This document shows positions 23,782 through 33,008 of a DNA stretch of 64,000 bases, piece after piece. This DNA comes from Aminiphilus circumscriptus DSM 16581. Its GTDB lineage: Bacteria; Synergistota; Synergistia; Synergistales; Aminiphilaceae. The notes under the pieces are model-generated. The model was given only the letters and a program-made list of their open reading frames with translations. It did no database searches and was not told where the DNA came from. Numbering within the stretch: position 1 is the stretch's first letter; every line of letters begins with the position of its first letter. The stretch is from positions 1,294,859 through 1,358,858 of the forward strand of contig NZ_JAFY01000002.1 in NCBI RefSeq assembly GCF_000526375.1, read 5' to 3'. A program made the position numbers and the translations under genes.

Positions 23782-24806
23782 GCCCATGCGCCACCGTCGC
23801 CGAGATAATAGTGCACGGTGTCCCGGACGATGTCCTCCAGGGAGCGCTTCGGACGCCAGCCAAGCAGGCGCTCCGCTTTGGCGATGCTGGGGACGCGGTG
23901 CTGCACGTCCGCGTAGCCCTTGCCGTAGTAGTCGTCCTCGGGAATGTCCGCGATGACCGCCGCCGCCGCGAGGGGGGCGTATTTCGGATAGGCCGCCGCA
24001 GCGTCCCGGACGAGGTGGGCCAGTTCCTTCACCGAGGCCTGATTGGCGGGATTGCCGATGTTCAGGATCTCCCCGTCGAGATTGTTTCGCTCGTTCCGGA
24101 CGATGGAGAGGAGCGCGTCGATGCCGTCGTGGATGGAGGTGAAGCTTCGTCGCTGCCGGCCTCCGCCGACGAGATGGAGCGGTTTGCCGTGCACGAGATT
24201 GAAGAGAAATTGGGTGATCACCCGGGCGGTCCCCTTTGCCGCATCGGCGGGCTCGTCGAGCCGGGGGCCGGTCCAGTTGAAGGGACGGAAGCAGGTGAAG
24301 CGCAGTCCCCGTTCCTGTCCGTAGGCGGCGAGGACCCTGTCCATCATCTGTTTGCTGCAGCTGTAGATCCAGCGCATCTTGCTCACCGGACCGAGGACCA
24401 GGAGGGATTCATCCTCGGAGAGCTCCTTGTCCGGGCAGAGCCCGTACACCTCGGAGGTGGAGGGGAAGAGCACCCGTTTGTTGTGGGTCACGCACATGCG
24501 GACGATCTTCAGGTTCTGCTCGAAATCCAGTTCGAAGACGTAGAGGGGGTTCTTCACATAATAGGCAGGCTGGGCGATGCCCACGAGAGGGAGCACCACG
24601 TCGGCGGCGCGGATCCGATCCTCGATCCAGGCGCTTTCGGCGAGAAGATCGCCTTTCCGGAAAGAGAAGCGGGGATCGGCGAGGCAGTGCTCCAGGTGAT
24701 GCGCGCGCAGGTCGAGAGCGGAGACGGTCCAGTCCGTCTCCGCGAGAATCCGCTCCGAGAGATGGCTTCCGATGAATCCGTTGGCTCCGAGAATGACCAC
24801 GTTCAT
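23778..24806 (-). CDS. arnA: UDP-glucuronate decarboxylase half of ArnA, stand-alone
   Basis: 342 residues equal to the C-terminal domain of E. coli ArnA. This NAD-dependent SDR oxidatively decarboxylates UDP-glucuronate to UDP-4-keto-arabinose. The Rossmann start is MNVVILGANGFIGSHLSERIL; the active site Ser-Glu in FPSTSEVYGLCPDKE, Tyr and Lys in WIYSCSKQMMDR, and Arg in YADVQHRVPSI (equivalent to ArnA Arg619) are kept. LFRPFNW-type sequence (CFRPFNWTGPRLDE) follows. The ATG overlaps the stop of the formyltransferase gene by ATGA. In E. coli both activities are one protein; here they are two genes in the same order. The start has AAGGAG upstream. Confidence 0.92.
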   Translation of the reverse strand: MNVVILGANGFIGSHLSERILAETDWTVSALDLRAHHLEHCLADPRFSFRKGDLLAESAWIEDRIRAADVVLPLVGIAQPAYYVKNPLYVFELDFEQNLKIVRMCVTHNKRVLFPSTSEVYGLCPDKELSEDESLLVLGPVSKMRWIYSCSKQMMDRVLAAYGQERGLRFTCFRPFNWTGPRLDEPADAAKGTARVITQFLFNLVHGKPLHLVGGGRQRRSFTSIHDGIDALLSIVRNERNNLDGEILNIGNPANQASVKELAHLVRDAAAAYPKYAPLAAAAVIADIPEDDYYGKGYADVQHRVPSIAKAERLLGWRPKRSLEDIVRDTVHYYLGDGGAWA

Positions 24807-25882
24807 GCGTCGTGACTCCTTCCATTCCGTCGGTTCGTGTCCGTGTCGCCGGTGTGTCCGTGTTCTCCGCGGGCGCGGAAGAGCGGTTCTTTTCGAGAGA
24901 GCAGATCGACCTGGTCCTCTCGGAGACCGAGGAGATCGCCTTGGCGGAGGTACCGTTCTCCAAAGGTCATTCCATCCATGACATCCTCCTTCGAAAGCGG
25001 GGGCCTTTCTTCGGTGGAGTCGGCCCACTGCACCCGTTCGAGACGCACTGCCGTGCCGTTTCCGGCGAGCACCCGGAGCGGTGCCGTGGACAGCACGGTG
25101 CCGCAGGGAAGGGTCTTGGGGACGGTGGGGTCCTTTTCCTCGGGGAAGCACCACCAGACGAGGAGCTTCCGCCCTCCCGCGAAGGTGAAGGCCCCCGGAA
25201 AGGGATGGGTCACGGCGCGGACGAGATTGTAGATCCGTTTTGCCTCCCAGGTCCAGTCGATGTGGCCGTCCTCGGGTCGCCTGCGTCCGAAGGTGGTGGC
25301 GAGAGCGGCGTCCTGGGGAATGCGCGGTGTCCGTCCCGCCGCGAGCAGAGGCCAGGATCGTTCGAGAACGGTCACCGCCGCGTCGGCCACCTTGAGGGCC
25401 ACATCCTGGGCCGTGTCCTCGAAGAGAATGGGAACCCGCTCCTGATCCACCAGGTCTCCCGCGTCGGCGCTCTTCACCATGTGGTGCAGGGTCGCCCCCG
25501 TTTCCGTCTCCCCCATGAGAACCGCCCAGTTGATGCTCGCCCGTCCCCGGTACTTCGGCAGCAGGGATCCGTGCATGTTGAACGCCCCGAGCCCCGGCAG
25601 GCGGAGAATGCTCTCGCCGATCATGTCGCGGTAGTAGAAGGAGAAGAGCAGGTCCGGGCGGAGCGCACGGACCCGTTCCTCCGTCGGAGGGCCGAAGAGG
25701 ACGGGGAGTCCCGCTTCCCGGGCGGTCTGCGCCACGGAGCGGAACCAGATGGTTTCCTTCGGGTCGTCCTCGTGGGTGAAGACCCCCACCACGTGTGCGC
25801 CGAGACGGAGGAGCGTTTCGAGGCAGCGTGTGCCCACCTCGCTGTAGGCGAAGACCACGACCCGTGGTTCGCGCTCAGTCAC
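24803..25882 (-). CDS. arnA: UDP-4-amino-4-deoxy-L-arabinose formyltransferase half of ArnA
   Basis: 359 residues starting at GTG 25882 with GAGGAG upstream. It matches the N-terminal domain of ArnA, which formylates UDP-Ara4N with 10-formyltetrahydrofolate. The catalytic Asn-x-His and loop are seen in AFNMHGSLLPKYRGRASINW near residue 100, and the Asp in MVKSADAGDLVDQE near 140. The C-terminal OB-like part (HPFPGAFTFAGGRKLLVWW) is also present and is followed by about 50 residues rich in charge that replace the linker to the second ArnA domain. Start and stop overlap the neighbouring genes, so translation is coupled across arnC, this gene and the decarboxylase. Confidence 0.9.
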   Translation of the reverse strand: MTEREPRVVVFAYSEVGTRCLETLLRLGAHVVGVFTHEDDPKETIWFRSVAQTAREAGLPVLFGPPTEERVRALRPDLLFSFYYRDMIGESILRLPGLGAFNMHGSLLPKYRGRASINWAVLMGETETGATLHHMVKSADAGDLVDQERVPILFEDTAQDVALKVADAAVTVLERSWPLLAAGRTPRIPQDAALATTFGRRRPEDGHIDWTWEAKRIYNLVRAVTHPFPGAFTFAGGRKLLVWWCFPEEKDPTVPKTLPCGTVLSTAPLRVLAGNGTAVRLERVQWADSTEERPPLSKEDVMDGMTFGERYLRQGDLLGLREDQVDLLSRKEPLFRARGEHGHTGDTDTNRRNGRSHDA

Positions 25883-26912
25883 GGCGTGTCTCCTCTCCGC
25901 CGACAACGCAGGCGAGGGGCTCCTTTTCCGGCGTTTCGTCCTGCCATGGCACCAGAGGCGGCGTGCCGCCCGGTTCTCCCTCGTAGACGGTTCGGATGAC
26001 GAAGCGTGGTCTCCGCCGCACTTCCTGGTAGATGCGTCCCACGTATTCGCCGGCGATGCCCACGGAGAGCATGGTGATGCCCATGAGAAAGAAGTTGATC
26101 GCCAGGAGGGTGAACACGCCCTCCGCCTCGGGGCCGAGGAGGAGACGTCGCGCCAGCAGGAGGAGCACGAGGAGGAAGCTGGGAATGGAGACAAGCACGC
26201 CCAAAAGCGTCACGGCCTGAAGTGGAACCAGAGAGAACCCCGTCATGAGATCGAAGTTCAGCCGAATGAGGCGGTAGAGGCCGTATTTGGAGGTCCCGGC
26301 GTTGCGCTCCGCGTGATCCACGGGTATTTCCGCGGGATTGACGGCGAATTTCTTCGCCAGGGCGGGAATGAAAGTCGTCGTCTCCGGACAGGAGTTGATG
26401 TAGTCCACGATGCGCCGCGCATATCCCCGGAGCATGCAGCCGTAATCCCGAAGCCCCAGTCCGGTGATGCGATTGGTGATGCCGTTCACCATGCGGGAGG
26501 CAACTTTGCGGAAGAGGGGGTCCTGTCGGTCCACGCGATAGGTACCCACCACGTCGTGCCCCGCTTCAAGGAGCGCCACCAGGCGGGGAATCTCCTCGGG
26601 AGGGTTTTGCAGGTCCGCGTCCATGGTGATCACGAATTCGCCCCGGCTCTTCTCGAATCCGGCGAGAATGGCCATGTGCTGGCCGAAGTTGCCGTTGAAA
26701 TCCACCACCCGAACGATTGCGGGATGTCTGTCCCGGTAGGCGAGGAGAAACGCCAGGGAGCGGTCTCGGCTGCCGTCGTTGACGAAGAGCACCTCGCAGG
26801 AGCGCCCCAGCCCTTCGAGGACGGGGGTGAGGCGCCGGAAAAGCGCCGGGAGTGATTCCTCCTCGTTGTACACGGGGATGACGAGGGAGACTTTAACGTG
26901 CGCGCTGGTCAT
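25875..26912 (-). CDS. arnC: Undecaprenyl-phosphate 4-deoxy-4-formamido-L-arabinose transferase
   Basis: 345 residues, GT2 family. The catalytic domain shows LVIPVYNEEESLPALF at the N-terminus, LFVNDGSRDRS, MDADLQNPPEEIPRL (metal-binding DAD) and GNFGQHMAILAGF. QDYGCMLRGY-like sequence (LRDYGCMLRGYARRIV) and two C-terminal membrane helices (about residues 232-260 and 265-290) are typical of ArnC and related polyprenyl-phosphate sugar transferases. It moves the formylated sugar to undecaprenyl phosphate on the cytoplasmic side of the inner membrane. It overlaps the next gene by 8 bases and lies 160 bases after arnT, a gap in which I see no gene. Confidence 0.9.
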   Translation of the reverse strand: MTSAHVKVSLVIPVYNEEESLPALFRRLTPVLEGLGRSCEVLFVNDGSRDRSLAFLLAYRDRHPAIVRVVDFNGNFGQHMAILAGFEKSRGEFVITMDADLQNPPEEIPRLVALLEAGHDVVGTYRVDRQDPLFRKVASRMVNGITNRITGLGLRDYGCMLRGYARRIVDYINSCPETTTFIPALAKKFAVNPAEIPVDHAERNAGTSKYGLYRLIRLNFDLMTGFSLVPLQAVTLLGVLVSIPSFLLVLLLLARRLLLGPEAEGVFTLLAINFFLMGITMLSVGIAGEYVGRIYQEVRRRPRFVIRTVYEGEPGGTPPLVPWQDETPEKEPLACVVGGEETRRD

Positions 26913-27072
26913 AGAATCTTTCGCCTCTTCTCTGCGTGAATGGAGGTACTGTCCCTTCCGGTGTGTTCGGCCGTTTCGAAGGAGAGGTGTTTTCCTTCGG
27001 AGGCGGGAACGAAAGGGGTTGTCGCCGTTCGAGTGCCCCGATGGGTCTTCTTCCGTCCGTGGGCGTTCGGGA

Positions 27073-28728
27073 TCACTGGGCTCCGTCGGCCCTGTTCAGA
27101 ACGACGAGCTGGTTCCGCATGGCTTTCCCCAGGATTCTGCCCGGCGGAAAGCCTTCCTGGAGCAGCCTTTCGTACCGGGTCTCGGGAAGGACCATGAGCA
27201 CGCGGTTCTCTCCTTCCCAGATGCCGCGGAAGGTTTCCCGGTCGAGAAACCAGGTGGTCTGGTTCTCCTGGCGGTAGCCGAATTCGAGTTCCCCCAGATA
27301 GTCCACCAGGAGAATCCGTTCCTTCAGGTAGAAGGGGAGTCCCTGGTGGTATTCCCCGACATCGGCGACGAGATCGCCGGGTCTTCGTTCGGTTTGGATG
27401 ATGTCCGCCAGCTCTTTCGCGGAGAGGATGGTTCCGTAGAAGCGGAAGAGGGGTTTGAAAGCCATCCCCTGGAGCAGCGCACAGAGACAGAGCACCGCGA
27501 GAAGAGAATGGTAGCGGCGGCGGTACCAGAAAAACCAACCGAAGAGCGTTCCAAGGACCATCGTTGTTGCCAAGGGAACGCCGAGACGAAGCAATTCCTG
27601 TGCGGGGAAGCGGTCCTGGAAGAACGGATAGGCCACGAGAGCCGCCGCAAAGGGAAGCGTGAAGAGGGATGTGCAGAAGAGCCCGAAGCGAAGCGCCCTG
27701 CTGGAACCGAGGTAGCTCCAGATGTCGAGGCTCCGTGCCGCCAGAAGCGCCAGGGGCGGAAAGACGGGAAGAATGTAGGGGACCAGCTTCGACTTGGAGA
27801 AGGAGAAGAAGAGAAAGATCACCAGAAACCAGATGAGCAAATAGGCGCCCACCTCCTGGTCCTCACCCCGTTCTTTCGTTCCGAGGATGGCGTCGCTCGC
27901 GCCGGTGAGGGCAAAGCCCGTCCAGGGAAGGAGCCCTATGAGCAGAATGGGGATGAAGAACCACCAGGGTTCGAATCGGTTGTGCACGGTGGTGGTGTAG
28001 CGCACGAAGTGCTCGTGGATGAAGAAGAAGTAAGGGAATTCGGGATTGCGGAGGCTTACCAGGGTGAACCAGGGAACGGTGACGAGCAGAAAGAGAAGGA
28101 TGCCCGACAGGCTGAGGCTCTCCCAGAGAAGGATCCACCTCCGCGTGTAGGCGATCCAGCAGAAGATGACGATTCCGGGGAGAAGAAAGCCGACGAGCCC
28201 CTTGGAGAGGGTCGCGAGACCGGCGGCGGTGTAGAAGACGAGCAGCCATCCCCGGTTCCGGGTGATGCCCAGGTAGTAGCTGAACAGGGCCACGGTGAGG
28301 AAGAAGGTGAGCGTCATGTCGATGATGTTGATGTGCGCCATGGCGAAATAGACGAGGGAGGTGCCGAGGATGATCCCCGAGAGAAACCCCGCCCGTCCTC
28401 CGAAGCAGGTGGCGCCAAAGAGGGCCGTTGCGGCCACCCCGGCGAGAGCGAGAAGGGCCGGGACGAAACGGGCGGCGAAGGCGTTCTCCCCGAAGAGTTT
28501 GAAGGAGAGGGCGGTCAGCCAGTAGTGGAGCACCGGCTTCTCGAAGTACTTCACGTAGTTCAGACGTGGCGTGACCCAGTCCCCCGACTCGAGCATCTCC
28601 CGGGGGATCTCCGAATAGCGGCCTTCGTCGGGTTCGAGGAGACCGTGGCTTCCCAGAAAGGAAAAATAGAGCACGCCGACGAGAAGCAGAAGAAGGCAGA
28701 GGATACCTGTGCGCAGACTGCGTTCCAT
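27073..28728 (-). CDS. arnT: Lipid A 4-amino-4-deoxy-L-arabinose transferase (ArnT-like)
   Basis: 551 residues, GT-C/PMT superfamily, with about 12 predicted membrane helices and a C-terminal periplasmic domain. The first periplasmic loop has the family motif LEPDEGRYSEIPREML near residue 32 with the catalytic acidic residue, followed by KYFEKPVLHYWLTALSFKLFGEN, which is strongly ArnT-like. It transfers Ara4N from undecaprenyl phosphate to lipid A phosphates, lowering negative charge and giving polymyxin resistance in known bacteria. It starts 4 bases after the transporter gene stop and is transcribed before arnC. Related enzymes glycosylate proteins, but the arn context supports the lipid A role. 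Confidence 0.85.
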   Translation of the reverse strand: MERSLRTGILCLLLLLVGVLYFSFLGSHGLLEPDEGRYSEIPREMLESGDWVTPRLNYVKYFEKPVLHYWLTALSFKLFGENAFAARFVPALLALAGVAATALFGATCFGGRAGFLSGIILGTSLVYFAMAHINIIDMTLTFFLTVALFSYYLGITRNRGWLLVFYTAAGLATLSKGLVGFLLPGIVIFCWIAYTRRWILLWESLSLSGILLFLLVTVPWFTLVSLRNPEFPYFFFIHEHFVRYTTTVHNRFEPWWFFIPILLIGLLPWTGFALTGASDAILGTKERGEDQEVGAYLLIWFLVIFLFFSFSKSKLVPYILPVFPPLALLAARSLDIWSYLGSSRALRFGLFCTSLFTLPFAAALVAYPFFQDRFPAQELLRLGVPLATTMVLGTLFGWFFWYRRRYHSLLAVLCLCALLQGMAFKPLFRFYGTILSAKELADIIQTERRPGDLVADVGEYHQGLPFYLKERILLVDYLGELEFGYRQENQTTWFLDRETFRGIWEGENRVLMVLPETRYERLLQEGFPPGRILGKAMRNQLVVLNRADGAQ

Positions 28729-28732
28729 GATC

Positions 28733-29446
28733 TCACCCCTGCTGCAGTGTTTCGGCCGGTCCGCCCGCGACGCCCCGGTCCTTCCATCTCCTGGCCAGGT
28801 AGACGAAGGGGGTGTCGGCGAGGGCCACGAGGAGCTTCAGAACGTAGGTGCTGCAGAAGATCTGGGCCAGCACCGGCCAGGAATAGATTCCGGCGAAGGC
28901 GATGGAGACGAAGACCGCCGTGTCGAGGAGCTGGGAGACCAGCGTGCTGCAGTTGTTGCGGATCCAGATGTGGCGCACGTGGGGAAAACGTTTTCTCCAG
29001 AAGTCGTAGGCCCAGACGTCGTGGTACTGGGAGATGCCGTAGGCGGCGAGGCTCGCCAGGGCGACGCGGGGCATGACGGAGAAAAGTGCCTGCATGGGTC
29101 CCTGAGCGAAATCGCTCTCGTGGGGAATGTAGAGCAGGGCGAGGTTCATCGCCCCGGTGGTGAAGATGAGGGAGAAGAAGCCGATGGCCACGGCCTGCCG
29201 TGCTGCGGCCTTGCCGTGATTTTCCGAGAGGATGTCCGTGGCGAGGAAGGATGTTCCGTAGATGATGTTTCCCAGGGTCGCCACCATGCCGAAGAGGGAG
29301 ACGGTCTTCATGACCTGCACGTTAGCGAGAATGGCCGCCATGGCCACCCAACAGTAGAGCCCCGTCTTGCCCCACAGCCGGTAGGCAAGGCTGATTCCTC
29401 CGAAATTGCACACCAATGTCACACCCCAGAGCAGTTCGTTCGTCAT
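28733..29446 (-). CDS. Queuosine-precursor (VUT/YhhQ) family transporter
   Basis: 237 residues with about six membrane helices. Family features are the ELLWG start, LGNIIYGTSFLATDILSENHG near residue 65 (a YhhQ signature) and AYGISQYHDVWAYDFWRKR followed by LVSQLLDTAVFVSIAF near 165. Known members import preQ0/preQ1 for the tRNA base queuosine. The ATG at 29446 has GAGGG at a suitable distance, better than the ATG at 29470. Its stop is 4 bases before arnT, so it appears to lead the arn transcript. That association has no obvious functional logic and may be incidental. I saw no convincing preQ1 riboswitch in 29447-29670. Confidence 0.85.
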   Translation of the reverse strand: MTNELLWGVTLVCNFGGISLAYRLWGKTGLYCWVAMAAILANVQVMKTVSLFGMVATLGNIIYGTSFLATDILSENHGKAAARQAVAIGFFSLIFTTGAMNLALLYIPHESDFAQGPMQALFSVMPRVALASLAAYGISQYHDVWAYDFWRKRFPHVRHIWIRNNCSTLVSQLLDTAVFVSIAFAGIYSWPVLAQIFCSTYVLKLLVALADTPFVYLARRWKDRGVAGGPAETLQQG

Positions 29447-29670
29447 GGACGCCCTCGGCCTTCCTTTCATTTCGTCCGCAGGGGCAAGGCTTCACTGTCG
29501 CCTTTTTCCGGACCGTTTCTCGTCGTTACGGAAATCTTATCACGAAAATCCAGCGCGACAGGACACGCTTCGGTCATGCAAAACCGGGACAGCCGCCGCG
29601 TCTGGGCATGTCGTCCCGGTCTGTCCGCGCTTCCGTTCCGGAGAACGGAGACGCCGCAAGCCTCCTGTCG

Positions 29671-30225
29671 CTAGAACTGAACCTTAGGAACGGCCCGCTC
29701 CTGGGCGTCCTCGATCTCGAAGAACGTGGCTTTCTGAAAGGCGAACATGTTCGCCACCAGATTCGACGGAAAGGATTCCACGAGAATGTTCTGGTTCCGA
29801 ACGGCCCCGTTGTAGTAGCGCCGGGCCATCTGGAGTTCGCTTTCCACGGTGTTGAGGTTTTCCTGGAGCTGGAGGAAGTTCTGGTTCGCCTTCAGGTCCG
29901 GATAGGCCTCGGCCACGGCGAAAAGCTGACGCAATGCTCCGGTGAGTCCGTTCTCCGCCGTCGCCTTTTCCGCGACGCCCGAGGCGGAGATGGAGGCGGA
30001 GCGCATGCGCGCCACATCCTCGAAGATCTGCTTCTCGTGAGTCGCGTACCCCTTGACGGTCTCCACGAGGTTGGGAATGAGATCGTGGCGCCGTTTGAGC
30101 TGCACGTCGATGCCGCTCCAGGCCTCCTCCACGAGATTTCTTCCCCGAACGAGACGGTTGTAGGCTCCCATGAACCACAGGCCCGCTCCCAGGGCCACCG
30201 CCGCGAGAATGCCCAGTGCGATCAT
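29671..30225 (-). CDS. LemA family protein
   Basis: 184 residues with one N-terminal membrane helix (about 3-20) and a helical, coiled-coil extracytoplasmic domain. The family core is obvious: AYNRLVRGRNLVEEAWSGIDVQLKRRHDLIPNLVETVKGYATHE, then ENLNTVESELQMARRYYNGAVRNQNILVESFPSNLVANMF. LemA proteins are of poorly known function and are often encoded next to Gly-rich TPM/DUF2207 membrane proteins, as here, suggesting a shared cell envelope task. It is the second gene of a two-gene minus-strand unit with a 111-base gap. Confidence 0.9.
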   Translation of the reverse strand: MIALGILAAVALGAGLWFMGAYNRLVRGRNLVEEAWSGIDVQLKRRHDLIPNLVETVKGYATHEKQIFEDVARMRSASISASGVAEKATAENGLTGALRQLFAVAEAYPDLKANQNFLQLQENLNTVESELQMARRYYNGAVRNQNILVESFPSNLVANMFAFQKATFFEIEDAQERAVPKVQF

Positions 30226-30336
30226 GCTGCGTCCCCTCCTTGTTCCTGCTGTCGTTTCCGTCCTCCGCCGCCCCAGGCTTCGGCTCGGCGACGCAAAGAC
30301 CTTCAGCGCATGTCACGGCCCATAGCATACCACATT

Positions 30337-32541
30337 TTACCAGCCGCCACCGCCACCGCCACCACCGCCGCCGCCGGAGGAACCGCCTCCGGAATTTCCT
30401 CCGGAGAAACCCGAGGATGACCCGGGAGGAATGGAGGAGACGGTGAGCGTGGAGGCAAGGGAGTCGCCGAAGGAAGAGATACTTCGGGTGAAATCCTCCT
30501 TCATCCAGATTGTGGTGCCGTCGTGCCACAGCGGAACGTAGGTTCCCTCCTCGGTGGCTTTGCGTAACAAGTCTGCGAATTTTGCCGACCAGGCCACCTC
30601 GAGGTCGAGGGCCAATGCATAGGGGAGCAGCGCCTCGAAAAGTTCCGGCGTGCGCTCCGGTGGATGGAGCAGCTTCAGCCGCTCCTCCTCGGCGGTCTCC
30701 AGATAGAGGGCGAATCCCTCGATCTCGTCCTGCCGCTTTCGCCCTTTGTCCGTGCGGGCCGGAAGCAGTCTCCGGAAGAGGAGGATCGCGGCGGCGAGGC
30801 CGAGTGCGGCAAATGCCGCGACAAAGGAAACGTTCAGTGCCGTGAAAAAGAATCCTCCCAGAAAGAGCAACAGTACGCCAAGGGCAACGACTCCCGCGAA
30901 CAGCACGGAAACGAAGGTGCGGCATCCGCCGCAGGAACGGAAGAGGCGTAGAGTGTTTCGGAAAGGCCGGAGGCGGGCGAGCCAGAAGATCGCCGATCCG
31001 ACACACCACGCTGTTCCCAAAAGCCCGAAGAGAATCATGTCATGGGTGACGCCCCCCAGAAATGCCGCCAGAGAGAAGAGAATCAGGAGTGCCACCGCCA
31101 GGACGATGCCCGCGACGAACCACCCCGTGTTGGTGACGAAGTTCCGCCCCTCGTGGCGTTTTTGCAGGGACTCCCTCAGTCCGGCGGCAGCGGCGGAAAT
31201 GACGGCCGCGTTGTCCGGATGCAGGAGGAGCGTCTCCGTTTCCCGGAAGAGCGAATGCAGGAGACGTCGCTCTTCCTCCCAGATCTTGTTCGCTTGCTCG
31301 ATGGGCGCGGATGTGCTCTTCTCCCTTTCGGACGCGCTCCTTGTCCCGTCCAAAAGTTCTCCGTCGGAGGAGGTTGCCTCCGGGGAGTTCTCCTGTGTGT
31401 CTGGCTCCGCCGTGGAAGGGCGCATCCGGGAAATCCGGTAGAAACGCCCCTCTCGCTCGATGCGGAGCAGACGTTTGGAGGCGAGGGAGAGGAGAACGCA
31501 CGCGAAAACCTTGGAATCGTAGCCGAGACGATGCAAAAAGCGCACTGACGCCGGAGAGAACCCTTGGGGTGGAGAAAAGCGCGGCACGAGAATCCCCGGC
31601 TTTGGGTCCCGGCCCCGTTTCCACCAGACAACGCTCCAGAAGAGGAGGAGCAGGAGCAAGGTGAGGACGAGGGCCGCGTCCATTCCGTAATCGCGGAGAA
31701 AGAACGTGCCGCTCCAGGGAGGCGTGACATATCCCTTCGGCCAGGCCACGGCAATGGTGAACCCCTCCTTGAGACGGAGTGGGCGGGTTGTCGTAAAGGA
31801 TGCCCTATTTCCTTCCTTTTTCCCCACGAAGTCCTGTTCCTGGGATCCCCGATATCCCGTCCAGGCGTCGAGGGACAACACTTCGGCTCCTGAAGGAAGA
31901 TGCACCTCCGCGGAAGCCCGGAGGATCAGAAACTCCCATCCGTTTCCCGTGACGTTCCAATACAACTCGTCGTGGGTGGGGAAAAATCCGAGCTGTCGTG
32001 ACGTTCTGTAGGCGATCTCGTAGGTGTGTCGGCCCGGTGGCAAAAGAGCGTCTCGCGCTCCTGCGTAGATGCGGAGTCCTCCGGAGATGTTCTCGGTAAA
32101 CCAAGGTTCGTCTCGCCCGTTCCGCCGGACTCCCGTCACCGCGAGGGGGATCGTGTAGGGGCGGCTTTCTTTTGGGTGGTAAAGGGTGGGAATGTCCCGA
32201 AAAATGCCCCGACGGATACGGTCGCCTTCGGCGTCGACGGTGATGGTCTCCACCACGACGAGTTCGCCGTTCGGCTCCACCGTGAGGTCACTTTTGTACT
32301 CGACAATTTGCTCTTTGCCCCAGGCGGGCCGCTCTAGGCCATTTTGAAGAAGAGGGCAAAACAAAAAGAGAAGGACGAGAAGAAATAAAAGAGGCTGAAA
32401 AAGCCTGAGGCGACGTTTTCCCTGTCCCTGTGGTCTCTCGTGTTGCGCTGTTCCAAGCCAGGTGACAGCGCATTTCCGCACTGTCTCCTTCGCGTCGCTT
32501 TCTTTCCGGAAGAAAAGGTCGCCCCTCGTGCTTATGCTCAT
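30337..32541 (-). CDS. DUF2207 membrane protein with glycine-rich tail
   Basis: 734 residues. After a charged N-terminus there is a hydrophobic segment (LFQPLLFLLVLLFLFCPLL), then a beta-rich DUF2207 domain (about 65-280: EYKSDLTVEPNGELVVVETITVDAEG, GIFRDIPTLY, DELYWNVTGNGWEF), a membrane helix near 300, a cytoplasmic stretch, more helices near 500-600 and an extreme C-terminal tail with runs of glycine ending GGGW. Such tails are common in the family. The protein is unusually rich in Ser/Glu between 380 and 440. It pairs with LemA in many bacteria; function is unknown, with envelope maintenance inferred. The ATG at 32541 has AGGGGGTG upstream. Confidence 0.85.
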   Translation of the reverse strand: MSISTRGDLFFRKESDAKETVRKCAVTWLGTAQHERPQGQGKRRLRLFQPLLFLLVLLFLFCPLLQNGLERPAWGKEQIVEYKSDLTVEPNGELVVVETITVDAEGDRIRRGIFRDIPTLYHPKESRPYTIPLAVTGVRRNGRDEPWFTENISGGLRIYAGARDALLPPGRHTYEIAYRTSRQLGFFPTHDELYWNVTGNGWEFLILRASAEVHLPSGAEVLSLDAWTGYRGSQEQDFVGKKEGNRASFTTTRPLRLKEGFTIAVAWPKGYVTPPWSGTFFLRDYGMDAALVLTLLLLLLFWSVVWWKRGRDPKPGILVPRFSPPQGFSPASVRFLHRLGYDSKVFACVLLSLASKRLLRIEREGRFYRISRMRPSTAEPDTQENSPEATSSDGELLDGTRSASEREKSTSAPIEQANKIWEEERRLLHSLFRETETLLLHPDNAAVISAAAAGLRESLQKRHEGRNFVTNTGWFVAGIVLAVALLILFSLAAFLGGVTHDMILFGLLGTAWCVGSAIFWLARLRPFRNTLRLFRSCGGCRTFVSVLFAGVVALGVLLLFLGGFFFTALNVSFVAAFAALGLAAAILLFRRLLPARTDKGRKRQDEIEGFALYLETAEEERLKLLHPPERTPELFEALLPYALALDLEVAWSAKFADLLRKATEEGTYVPLWHDGTTIWMKEDFTRSISSFGDSLASTLTVSSIPPGSSSGFSGGNSGGGSSGGGGGGGGGGGW

Positions 32542-32761
32542 GGCGCACCCCCTGTGCTTTCGCTGTGGGCGTGTTCGTGCTGCTCCGGTGTTCTCCGTCG
32601 GGCTTTCAGTGCGGACATCCCGTATGCGTCGCATCGAGCAGAGGTTTTCGCTTTTGAAGAACCATACCACAAATTGGTGCGCTGGTTCCGTGAGGGATGC
32701 CCCGGAAGAAACCGGTTTTTGCCGGAAATCGGTTTATTTTTTTGTGTAAAATGAACGAGGG

Positions 32762-32790
32762 TTGACAAAAGGGGCCTTCGCTGGTATATC
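32762..32790 (+). promoter_or_regulatory. Strong sigma-70-type promoter
   Basis: TTGACA (32762-32767) and TATATC (32785-32790) with a 17-base spacer. It faces the small gene at 33009 and lies divergent from the DUF2207 gene. It is among the best promoter matches in the window. Confidence 0.75.
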
Positions 32791-33008
32791 TATCTCGTGC
32801 CGGAAATCGCCTTCGCAAGAGATGAAGCGGTCCGGCTCCGCAACAAAACGAAGGACATGGGGGTTTTATTCATGGGTTTTGTTCTTTCCTGTTCCGCCCG
32901 ATTGAGATGACTCTGCGGGAAGCGCGGTTCTCTTCGGCCTGGAGTGATGTCCGGAGAGAGGGGCTTGCAGGGGCACCCAAGGGAGATGGACAGGGGAGGT
33001 TTTTTGTC
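32791..33008 (+). other. Long leader between promoter and small gene
   Basis: About 210 transcribed bases precede the start codon at 33009. I see no large hairpin or known riboswitch, and only a weak candidate leader peptide at about 32857-32910. A regulatory leader or a separate small RNA is possible. Confidence 0.35.

Noticed and set aside
27955..27985. GGTTCGAATCGG, similar to a tRNA T-arm
   Set aside because: No acceptor, D or anticodon stem around it, and it lies within the arnT coding sequence.
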